Positions 1 through 6,563 of a stretch of 10,674 nt of DNA are shown here, in pieces; positions within the stretch are counted from its first letter, which is position 1, and every line of letters begins with the position of its first letter. A program made the position numbers and the translations under genes. Below the pieces are notes generated by a model. The model made no database searches. It worked only from the letters and a program-made list of their open reading frames with translations, and was not told where the DNA came from. Source of the stretch: CAYYAQ01 sp964469555 (GTDB lineage Bacteria; Planctomycetota; UBA1135; UBA2386); contig CAYYAQ010000180.1 of the NCBI GenBank assembly GCA_964469555.1, positions 1 to 10,674 on the forward strand. Reading direction: 5' to 3'.

Positions 1-1558
1 CCTTCGCCCCGTACGAGCGCGCGAGGATGAGGTGCGCCTGCGGAAAATCAGACCACATCGTCAGCGCCTTCTCGGCAAACCGGATCGCTTCGTCGAGGTG
101 CTTCGGATCCTTGTCACGGTCGAATCGGTTGAGCTGAGCCGCGGCGAGGCTCGCGTAGAGTCGCGGATCCGGGTGGATCTTGATGCCGCGCTCGAAATTC
201 GCGACCGCCGCATCGATCTCCCCGCGTTCGCGCAGCAGTTCGCCGAGGTTTTGGTAGGCGATCCAGGACTCCTCGTTCTTGTCGATCGTGTCTCGCCAAA
301 GAGTCTCCTGATCCTTGTACACGAGGCCCTGCTTGCCGGTGAGAACAGCGAGTCCGACGAGCAAGGCGACCGCCGCCGCGCGTCTCGCGACACGCGCCAG
401 CGGCACGCGCGTCAACGCGGCGCCGAGGAGAGCGAACATCGCGAAGTTCGCGTGGTACTGGAAGTGATCCGCCACCCACGAAAACCGGAACGGATAGACG
501 TCGAAGAACCCCATGACCGGGACCAGGCCACCACCGAAGATCAGGACCGCGACCAGCGGTCCGCGACCCATCCGTCGCGTGCTCCTCATCATCCCGCTGA
601 CGAGTACCACCGCGGCCAGCACCAGGGTCCACTGCGTGAACGACGCGGGATCGGGATCCCACTTCGGATAGAAGAACATCTGCTGCAACGGCGCGATGAA
701 GTGCAGGAAGTAGAGCCACACGACCGATCCGGCGAGCACGACCCGGTCCAGCATCGACAGGCCCAGGTAGTCGATCCCCAGCATCACCTGATCGACTTCG
801 ATCCTCGCGGTGTGCAACCCCGCGAGCAGTCCGAGGACGACGAACGGTAGCAGCGGCAGCACGTGTCGCTTCCAAGCCTCGGGACGCTTCCACCACACCA
901 GCAGAAAGAGCGCCGGCGGCAGGAAGGCGATCACGGTCTTCGAAAGCAGACCGAGGATCCAGAATCCCAGCGCCGCCGACCACGCCGCAGGGGTCCGCGC
1001 CTTCTGTCCGTCCGGATTGCCGATCCCCGCGAACCGCAGGTACCAGAGCGCGGTCGCCAACATGAACAGGCCAGACAGCATGTTCTTGCGCTCGGTCACC
1101 CAGGCCACGGATTCGACGTTGACGGGGTGCACGGCGAACAACGCCGCGGCGAACAACGCCCCCGGCACGCTGAGTCGCAACAGCACGCGCCAAAACAGGA
1201 GTACGGTCCCCGCCATCAGCAAGACGTTGGTCACGTGAAACCCCGTCGGATGCGGCTCGTCGATCGAAAAACCCTGCGCGACATCCGTCAGGCGAACCGT
1301 GGGAAACAGCCGCGTCTCGATCCAAAAACTCGTGTGGACGATCGGGTAGTACTGCGGCGTAGCCGACGGATCCGTCCAGATCCGGGCCAGACCCTCACTC
1401 ACCCCCGCCCGGAGCACCGGGTTTCGCGTGACGTATTCCGGGTCGTCCCAGATCCAGCCTCCGGTCACGACGACCGTCGCGTAACAAGCAAACACCAGCA
1501 GCACGAGAGCGCAGGGTCCCAGCCAGTGGCGTGTCGTCGACGGGAGCGGCGATTCCAA
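1..1558 (-). CDS. Multi-pass membrane protein with C-terminal TPR repeats, TMTC/GT-C-like (3' end outside window)
   Basis: I translated the open minus frame by hand; about 519 residues are visible and it is still open at the window edge. The N-terminal part is a series of hydrophobic segments with conserved landmarks of bacterial TPR-linked GT-C-like proteins: acidic pair D38-D39 in the first loop (WDDPEYVTRNP), YYPIVHTSFWIE at 70-81, FAVHPVNVESVAWVTERKN at about 141-159, an LLSKT motif, and YPFRFSWVADHFQYH ending near 369. From about residue 421 a soluble tail follows with TPR-like helices (LGELLRERGEIDAAVANFERGI, then LYASLAAAQLNRF and HLDEAIRFAEKAL). Family knowledge suggests transfer of a sugar from a lipid carrier on the non-cytoplasmic face; the substrate is unknown. 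There is no ATG in the open N-terminal stretch, so the best start is TTG at 1558, with a GGTGGA-like sequence about 11 bases upstream. The start is therefore uncertain. It is a diverged paralogue of the gene at 3177-5084. Confidence 0.85.
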   Translation of the reverse strand, partial: MESPLPSTTRHWLGPCALVLLVFACYATVVVTGGWIWDDPEYVTRNPVLRAGVSEGLARIWTDPSATPQYYPIVHTSFWIETRLFPTVRLTDVAQGFSIDEPHPTGFHVTNVLLMAGTVLLFWRVLLRLSVPGALFAAALFAVHPVNVESVAWVTERKNMLSGLFMLATALWYLRFAGIGNPDGQKARTPAAWSAALGFWILGLLSKTVIAFLPPALFLLVWWKRPEAWKRHVLPLLPFVVLGLLAGLHTARIEVDQVMLGIDYLGLSMLDRVVLAGSVVWLYFLHFIAPLQQMFFYPKWDPDPASFTQWTLVLAAVVLVSGMMRSTRRMGRGPLVAVLIFGGGLVPVMGFFDVYPFRFSWVADHFQYHANFAMFALLGAALTRVPLARVARRAAAVALLVGLAVLTGKQGLVYKDQETLWRDTIDKNEESWIAYQNLGELLRERGEIDAAVANFERGIKIHPDPRLYASLAAAQLNRFDRDKDPKHLDEAIRFAEKALTMWSDFPQAHLILARSYGAK

Positions 1559-1619
1559 GATGCGGCTATTCCACCCGGGTGCTCGACGATGCGAAACAGT
1601 CGACTGACTTTCTTGGACA

Positions 1620-1865
1620 CTAGAACCCGACGGTCAGCCCTACGGACGACATGTCGATGTCCGTCTCGCGGAGAAAGCACCTCTCGTACTCGACGCGAGC
1701 GCGAACCTGGCCGAACAGGCGGTACTACATCCCCAAGCCGACGATCGGATCCCAGTCATCCTGCAGCTTGCCGGTCGACTCGTTGCCGTCGGTGAAGCCG
1801 TAGTTACCGCCAAGGTAGAAGTGGCCGGCCTCCTCGTCGTACGCCGGAATCACGAACGAGATCAT
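1620..1865 (-). pseudogene. Outer-membrane beta-barrel C-terminal remnant fused to a glycosyltransferase-2-like start, with internal stop
   Basis: Reading the minus strand from ATG 1865, the first residues are MISFVIPAYDEEA, which closely resemble the start of family-2 glycosyltransferases (first beta strand plus the [V/I]P[A/V]YNEE motif). From about 1828 the frame changes character without shifting: GHFYLGGNYGF, then DDWDPIVGLGM, then TAG at 1727-1725. Beyond the TAG it stays open as YRLFGQVRARVEYER and FLRETDIDMSSVGLTVGF, ending at TAG 1622-1620. Alternating aromatic/polar strands and a C-terminal Phe are typical of small OmpA/OMP_b-brl-type barrels recognised by the Bam machinery. Those are usually about 180-200 residues, so only the last third to half is present. 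I see no signal peptide and no good ribosome binding site. It looks like a deletion chimera plus a nonsense mutation. The GT2 resemblance covers only about 12 residues and could be coincidence. It ends 61 bases before the TTG start of the downstream minus gene. Confidence 0.6.
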
Positions 1866-2028
1866 GCCCACGGAGTGTATCCGTCGCGTCAGCCCTCGCC
1901 GCAAACGCAATCTCATCGTAACGAAGCCCCGAGTTTGGTCCCGATCATTGCCGGCATCGAATCGGGCTCTAACATTTCATGAATCGCGTCTGTCGGTGCA
2001 GCGCGACCCCTCCCCACACACACTCAGT

Positions 2029-2032
2029 GGAG
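2029..2032 (+). promoter_or_regulatory. Shine-Dalgarno site choosing the GTG start at 2042
   Basis: GGAG lies 9 bases before GTG 2042, the codon after which a good signal peptide begins. The earlier in-frame ATG at 1979 has no purine-rich site before it and would put about 21 non-hydrophobic residues in front of the signal peptide. Confidence 0.55.
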
Positions 2033-2041
2033 TCACCGGAC

Positions 2042-3125
2042 GTGAACCAACACCTGACGCGGACTCTCTCGCCCTACTGCCTGGCCGTGGTTCTTGCCAC
2101 TCACGGTCTCGCCGCACAGAGCAAGTACCCGGCGAAGATGAAAGCCAACTTCGCCGAGATGACGACACAACCGTGGTTCACCGACGGCGGCTGGACAACG
2201 GACTTCGCCACCGCCAAGGCCAGGTCCAAGAAGACCGGCAGGCCGATCTTCGCGTACTTCACCCGNNNNNNNNNNTTGAATCCCGTGCACGGCTCTCGAG
2301 AACCGTGTGTTCTCGAAGACGAACTTCCTGGCGTGGGGCAAGAAGAACGTCGTGCTGTTCTCGTCTGTCGAGACGAGGATCGACGATCGAAAGGACGACG
2401 ATCTCTGGCGAACGTACGGGTTCCGCGGCTTCCCCTCGATGGCTCTCCTCGACCAGACCGGCAAGATCCTGAGGAAGGGCTTCCCGCGGGACTTCTTCTC
2501 GATCTCGAACACCGTGGCAGCCGTCACCGCGCTCGCGAAGATCCAGAAGCAGATCAGCGCCGGCGAAGACTACGACAAGAATGCGTGGTTCATGGCGCGT
2601 CTCGGCTCGGGCGAGCTGCACCACGACAAAGCCAAGGTGGAATTGGCGAAGCTTCAGCTCGGTCGCGAAGAGAAGCAAAACGCCGAGCAACAGATCCTGG
2701 TCATGGAGCTGAAGCAGATGATGAGCCGAGGGCGCGGCTTCCGCGTCTCCGCGGAGAGAAAGGCCGAAGTCAGCGAGGCGGTCTACAAGACCTTCAAGTC
2801 CGGCAAGCGACTTCACGAGGATTCACATCTGATCGCCCAGTTCGACGCTTTCCTGATCGCCGCTGCGAAGAAGAACGACGACGGCGTCGCGTTCCTCTAC
2901 TCGTACCAGCGAGTGCGGGAATCGAAGGTAAACCTGGTGAAGTCCCGCAACGCGAGTGTTCAGAGGTTCAAGAAGAGCCTCCAGGAGTATCGAAACAACG
3001 AGCGTGAGCAGATGGCCAAGCGGTTCGAATCGGCCATCGTGCGGATGACACGGGACGTCGACCGTCTCGAGAAGGAAATCGCCGAACTCGACGTCCTGGC
3101 TGCGCGGTTCCGCAAGGCCAAGTAG
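2042..3125 (+). CDS. Exported thioredoxin-like protein with coiled-coil tail; candidate selenoprotein (UxxC), interrupted by a scaffold gap
   Basis: Two open stretches in different frames make one protein across the N run. The N-terminal part (from GTG 2042) has a signal peptide (basic residues, then LSPYCLAVVLATHGLAA) and a thioredoxin-fold start ending KKTGRPIFAYFTR at residue 75. After the gap the frame reads TGA-I-P-C-T-A-L-E-N-R-V-F-S, then KNVVLFSSVETR and GFRGFPSMALLD, where the Pro after GF is the expected cis-Pro opposite the active site. In relatives this position carries CxxC, so the TGA at 2277-2279 replaces the first Cys and may encode selenocysteine. A hairpin suited to a bacterial SECIS follows. 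The rest (about 150-361, assuming a 12-base gap) is charged and helical, ending in a coiled-coil-like stretch (RMTRDVDRLEKEIAELDVLAARF). The likely role is a periplasmic or envelope thiol-disulfide or peroxide-related redox protein. Alternatives are TGC misread as TGA at a contig end, or a pseudogene. The next gene starts 51 bases downstream on the same strand. Confidence 0.75.
2266..2275. other. Assembly gap (10 Ns)
   Basis: Ten Ns interrupt the thioredoxin-like gene just before its active-site motif. Exactly ten Ns is a common scaffolding placeholder. With ten bases the two halves are in different frames; they rejoin only if the true gap is a multiple of three. Nine or twelve bases would give the usual three or four residues between FTR and the active-site motif. 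Confidence 0.97.
2294..2319 (+). promoter_or_regulatory. Candidate bacterial SECIS hairpin downstream of in-frame TGA
   Basis: TCGAGAAC (2296-2303) and GTTCTCGA (2309-2316) form a perfect 8-bp stem around the 5-nt loop CGTGT. With A2317 bulged, T2294-A2319 and C2295-G2318 can add two more pairs. The loop starts after 24 bases counted from the TGA (2277-2279). It has G at its second position and contains GU. These features fit the general bacterial SECIS description: 16-37 nt from UGA to apical loop, loop of 3-14 nt, and a G among the first two loop bases. SelB would bind here to deliver Sec-tRNA. A competing weaker stem exists (CACGG 2288-2292 with CCGTG 2303-2307). The structure is visible; the function is inferred. 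Confidence 0.5.
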
Positions 3126-3176
3126 ACGATTGCGACGGCCATCGGGAATGAGTGGGGCTAGGATTCTCCACCCAAC

Positions 3177-5084
3177 GTGAAACTCCCCATCCTCCACATC
3201 GCCGTCCTGGCCACGGCTTGCGCGCTGACTTTCTGGAACACGTTTCACAACGCATTCCACCTGGACGACGTGTATCGCGTGTGGAACAACGTCGGCGCCC
3301 AGGAGTTCTGGCCGCCGTGGCGGCACTTCGCGGACCCCTACACGAGCTCGGTGCACCCGAGCCTCGCACAGTATCGCCCCCTGCTCCCGTTGTCGCTCTC
3401 GGTGAACGTCGCCATTTGCGGCGTCGACCTGGTGGGCTACCACGTCGGGAACCTCCTGCTGCACTTGTTCGCGAGCGTGGGCGCGTACTTGTTCGTCCGG
3501 GAGCTCCTCGCCCACTGGAGCAAGCGGGAATTCTCTCCACACGCGCCGCTCCTCATCGCCCTGTTGTTCGCCCTGCATCCCGTGGGCGGCATCCCGGTGA
3601 ACTACGTCTGCAGTCGCGACCTCTCGATCATGCAAGGGTTCCTCATGTTGGCGCTCTGGTGCTACGCCCGGATGCGAAGGACAGGTGCGACGAAGGCACG
3701 GTGGACGGTTTGCCTGACACTGCTGCTCTGCTCGTTGTTGGCGAAGAAAAACGCCGTGGTCGCGCCGGTGCTGATCCTGCTGTTCGAGTTGTTCCCCGCC
3801 GGTCAGCAAACCGGCGACCGAACGGTCTGGCGCCGCGTGGCGGTATTCGCCTCCGTCGTCGCGGCACTTCTGTTGTTCGTGCGCTTCGGACTCGGTTTCT
3901 CGGACTTCGAGAACGTCGTCTCCGACGCGAAACCCGCGCAGTACTTCGCGGCACAGGCACAGCACCACGTCTTTCACTACTTGCGCAATTTCGTGTGGCC
4001 ATTCCCCATGCGCATGTACCCAGACGATGCACCGATCGCGTGGCTACAACTCACCGGCGCCGCGATCATCATCGCGTCGTGCGTCCTGGCGTGGAGGTGC
4101 CGCAAGAAATACCCCCTCCCCGCGTTCTGCGTCCTGGCCTATCTCGTGCTCCTCGGGCCGACGTCCTCCGTCCTGCCCTTTCACACGGAGATCGTCCCGT
4201 ACCGACCCTACCCGTCGAGCGTGTTCTTCCACCTGGGCGTCGCGCTGCTCGTGCTGCGATGGAAGAAGTTCGGGATCGCGGCGCTGGGCGCACTGGCGAT
4301 CTACTTCGGCGCCGCTTCGTTCGTGATGAACCGCACCTGGTATACCGAGGTTTCGCTGTGGGAGCACAGCACCAAGCACGGCGCCACGGCGGACGCCTAC
4401 GCCTCGCTCGGAGAGAACCTGCCCGACGGCCCCGAAGCAGAAGCTGCGTTCCGCAAGGCGATCAAACTCAAACCCGACCACGCGATGGCCGACATGGGAC
4501 TCGCGATGCTCATGATCCGCACCGGGAGGCAGGAGCTGGGACTCGAGCGTCTCCGCGACGGTGTCGACAACCTGCCGAACAACGCGCTGGTGCGGAACAA
4601 CTACGCGCGAGGGTTGCAGCAGGCGGGACTCCTGAAGGACGCCGCTCGAGAGGCCGGCAAGAGTTCTGATCTCCAGCCCGACCACCTGGACTACCGTTGC
4701 CTCGCTGGCAAGTTTGCCGTGGAGGCCGGCCTGTTCGAGCTGACGCTACGACGCCTCGAACCGTTGCTGCGCACGCGACCGAGCTACAAGGACACCCGCT
4801 GGTTTGCCGGCGTCGCGCTCTTCAATCTCGGACGACTGCCGCAAGCCATCGACATGTTCGAACGTTACCTGGCGGACTATCCCCTCAACGCCGGCGCCCT
4901 GTTCAATCTCGGCACGGCCTACGGTGACGCAGGTCAGTTCCCCAAGGCGATATCGGCCTTCGAGCGATGCGTGGCCGTGAATCCCGGCTACCTCGAAGCG
5001 CACGGGCTCCTCGCCCAACTGCACCGGAACGCGGGCAACCACGCCGCCGCAAACCGACATCTGCAGTTGTCCCAGGGCAAATAG
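3177..5084 (+). CDS. Multi-pass membrane protein with C-terminal TPR repeats, diverged TMTC/GT-C-like
   Basis: This is a complete 635-residue protein. Residues 1-385 hold about nine or ten hydrophobic segments; residues 404-635 are a soluble TPR solenoid of about six or seven units (AYASLGENL, AEAAFRKAIKLKPDHAMADMGLAML, ALFNLGRLPQAIDMFERYLADYP, ALFNLGTAYGDAGQFPKA). The first loop has the acidic pair D30-D31 (NAFHLDDVYRVWNN), the usual place of the GT-C catalytic acidic residue. YRPLLPLSL at 66-74 and FALHPVGGIPVNYVCSRD at 131-148 match family landmarks. Where relatives have VADHFQY or AERYLYLP, this protein has TEIVPYRPYPSSVFFHLG, so it is a distinct subgroup. A role in extracytoplasmic glycosylation is plausible by family, but the substrate cannot be read from the sequence. 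The start is GTG 3177, chosen because the first hydrophobic segment begins at once; AGGA at 3160-3163 is a little far (13 bases). It follows the thioredoxin-like gene by 51 bases and may share its transcript. Confidence 0.9.
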   Translation: MKLPILHIAVLATACALTFWNTFHNAFHLDDVYRVWNNVGAQEFWPPWRHFADPYTSSVHPSLAQYRPLLPLSLSVNVAICGVDLVGYHVGNLLLHLFASVGAYLFVRELLAHWSKREFSPHAPLLIALLFALHPVGGIPVNYVCSRDLSIMQGFLMLALWCYARMRRTGATKARWTVCLTLLLCSLLAKKNAVVAPVLILLFELFPAGQQTGDRTVWRRVAVFASVVAALLLFVRFGLGFSDFENVVSDAKPAQYFAAQAQHHVFHYLRNFVWPFPMRMYPDDAPIAWLQLTGAAIIIASCVLAWRCRKKYPLPAFCVLAYLVLLGPTSSVLPFHTEIVPYRPYPSSVFFHLGVALLVLRWKKFGIAALGALAIYFGAASFVMNRTWYTEVSLWEHSTKHGATADAYASLGENLPDGPEAEAAFRKAIKLKPDHAMADMGLAMLMIRTGRQELGLERLRDGVDNLPNNALVRNNYARGLQQAGLLKDAAREAGKSSDLQPDHLDYRCLAGKFAVEAGLFELTLRRLEPLLRTRPSYKDTRWFAGVALFNLGRLPQAIDMFERYLADYPLNAGALFNLGTAYGDAGQFPKAISAFERCVAVNPGYLEAHGLLAQLHRNAGNHAAANRHLQLSQGK

Positions 5085-5420
5085 CCTCGCGATTGCGTCG
5101 GTGACGCCGGCACATCCTCTCCCCAGCTGGAAACACCATTTCCCGCCTTCGCCGGGACTAGTTCTCGGCCCTGTTCAAAGCGAGTCCAATCGCGTTTGTA
5201 GAGTTTCGCGACCGAGACAACTTTGAAACCGCTCATCGCCCCGGGGAAGCCGCTTCCAACGTGGGATCGGACCGCGGGGCGGCCTGCTGCGCGAGTGGCT
5301 GCGTGACGTGTGAACCCATCGGTATCCGATCGATTCATCACCATCGAAAGATGATCGGGCTGGACATCCAACCCCGGATCCTCGATCACTCACTCCCCCG
5401 CCGAGGACACCGGAGCAGCG
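5085..5420. other. Intergenic region before the aminotransferase gene; two inverted repeats, no convincing gene
   Basis: These 336 bases separate two genes on the same strand. TCCCG (5141-5145) and CGGGA (5153-5157) can form a 5-bp hairpin 57 bases after the TPR gene stop, but no T tract follows, so it is not a typical intrinsic terminator. CCGATC (5326-5331) and GATCGG (5353-5358) form a spaced inverted repeat 62 bases before the aminotransferase ATG and could be an operator. A minus-strand open frame enters from the TPR gene (ATG 5236), but it runs antisense into that gene and I do not recognise its product. I found no clear -35/-10 pair. Confidence 0.45.
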
Positions 5421-6554
5421 ATGAAGATCGAACACTTCCTGATGGAGCGCTGGCAGTCGACACACGAGCACGGTGTCGAGATCAACCTCTCCGACAGCGG
5501 TGTCCATCCGATGACCCCACGCGAGCTCGTGACGGACGAATCCGAGCTCGCGGCACTGCTCGACACGCGTCTCATCTACACGCAGACGAACGGCACCGTC
5601 GAGTTGCGTGAGAGGATCGCCGCGCTCTACCCCGGCGCCTCCCTCGATGAACTGTGCGTCGTCAACGGTGGCGCCGAGGCGAACTTCCTCGCCGCCTGGT
5701 CCTTTGTGGCGCCTGGCGACGAGGTTGTGTTCATGATCCCGAACTACATGCAGGTCAATGGCATCGCGCGTAGTCTCGGCGCCAAGCTCATCCCCTGGGC
5801 CCTTCGACCCGACCACGAGAGTCAGCGCTGGGTCGCGGACGTCGACGAACTCGTGGAGTTGGTGACGCCGCGCACGAAGCTCATCGCGATCTGCAACCCG
5901 AACAATCCGACTGGCGCGCGCCTCGACGACACCACCCTCGATCGCATATGTCGGATCGCCGAACGGAACGGCACATGGATTCTCGCCGACGAGATCTACC
6001 AGGGGTCGGACCTCGACGGCGAAGAAACATCGTCGATGTGGGATCGCACCGAGCGCATCGTCATCACGAACAGCCTGTCAAAGGCGTACGGCCTGCCCGG
6101 ACTCCGACTCGGTTGGGCTCTGGGCCCCGCCGCGGTGATCGAGGATTTTTGGGCGCGGCACGACTACACGACGATCGGGCCTGGCGCGCTGAGTGACGCG
6201 ATGGCGACCCTCGCCCTCGAGCCGGACAACCGGCGCCGCATCCTCTCTCGCACGAACGCGTTGCTCACGAGCAACTACGACACTGTCTCGCGATGGCTCG
6301 GGGAGATGGACAACGTCCGACACATTCGACCGCAGGCGGGCGCGATGCTGTATCTCAACTATTCCCACGAGATCAACTCGACCAAGCTGGCAGAGCGCAT
6401 GCGCACGGAGCAGAACGTGCTCCTCGTCCCCGGCGATCACTTCGGGATGGACCGCTGGCTCCGCATCGGGTTCGGCGGCGAGACGGCGCACATCGAAGAA
6501 GGGCTGCGCCGGTTAAGCCAGGTGCTGGCAACGGTCGACGCGGCACCCGTCTAG
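5421..6554 (+). CDS. PLP-dependent aminotransferase, class I/II fold (fold type I), VioD/capreomycidine-synthase-like
   Basis: This is a 377-residue cytoplasmic enzyme of normal family length. Landmarks of the aspartate aminotransferase superfamily appear in order: VVNGGAEANF (81-90, cofactor phosphate region), PNYMQ (107-111, the aromatic that stacks on PLP), NPNNPTG (159-165, Asn contacting the PLP 3'-oxygen), DEIY (190-193, Asp on the pyridine nitrogen), SLSKAYGLPGLRLGW (218-232) with the Schiff-base lysine K221 and R229, and LRIGFG with R348 for the substrate carboxylate. All key residues are present, so it should be active. The short N-terminus and NGTVELRERIAALY motif resemble COG0436 members, including capreomycidine synthase (VioD); nothing here proves that reaction, and a general amino-acid aminotransferase is equally possible. 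ATG 5421 has GGAG five bases upstream. The downstream lipoprotein gene starts 9 bases after the stop, suggesting an operon. Confidence 0.93.
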   Translation: MKIEHFLMERWQSTHEHGVEINLSDSGVHPMTPRELVTDESELAALLDTRLIYTQTNGTVELRERIAALYPGASLDELCVVNGGAEANFLAAWSFVAPGDEVVFMIPNYMQVNGIARSLGAKLIPWALRPDHESQRWVADVDELVELVTPRTKLIAICNPNNPTGARLDDTTLDRICRIAERNGTWILADEIYQGSDLDGEETSSMWDRTERIVITNSLSKAYGLPGLRLGWALGPAAVIEDFWARHDYTTIGPGALSDAMATLALEPDNRRRILSRTNALLTSNYDTVSRWLGEMDNVRHIRPQAGAMLYLNYSHEINSTKLAERMRTEQNVLLVPGDHFGMDRWLRIGFGGETAHIEEGLRRLSQVLATVDAAPV

Positions 6555-6563
6555 ACTGAAGTC

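Noticed and set aside
1725..1727. Pyrrolysine or suppressor readthrough of the TAG in the barrel remnant
   Set aside because: The gene is already truncated at its front and barrels have no known pyrrolysine; a plain nonsense mutation or sequence error is simpler.
32..1795. Long open frames on the plus strand and in another minus frame over the first TPR gene
   Set aside because: They are Arg-rich shadow translations in high-GC DNA; the minus frame with GT-C and TPR motifs is the real gene.
1979..2041. ATG 1979 as the start of the thioredoxin-like gene
   Set aside because: It has no ribosome binding site and would place about 21 Cys/His/Pro-rich residues before the signal peptide; GTG 2042 has GGAG nine bases upstream.
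5141..5157. Intrinsic terminator after the second TPR gene
   Set aside because: The hairpin is only 5 bp and no T run follows.
4988..5389. Minus-strand open frame in and after the TPR gene end
   Set aside because: About a quarter of it is antisense to the TPR coding sequence, it has no recognisable motif and no clear start signal; I do not call it.
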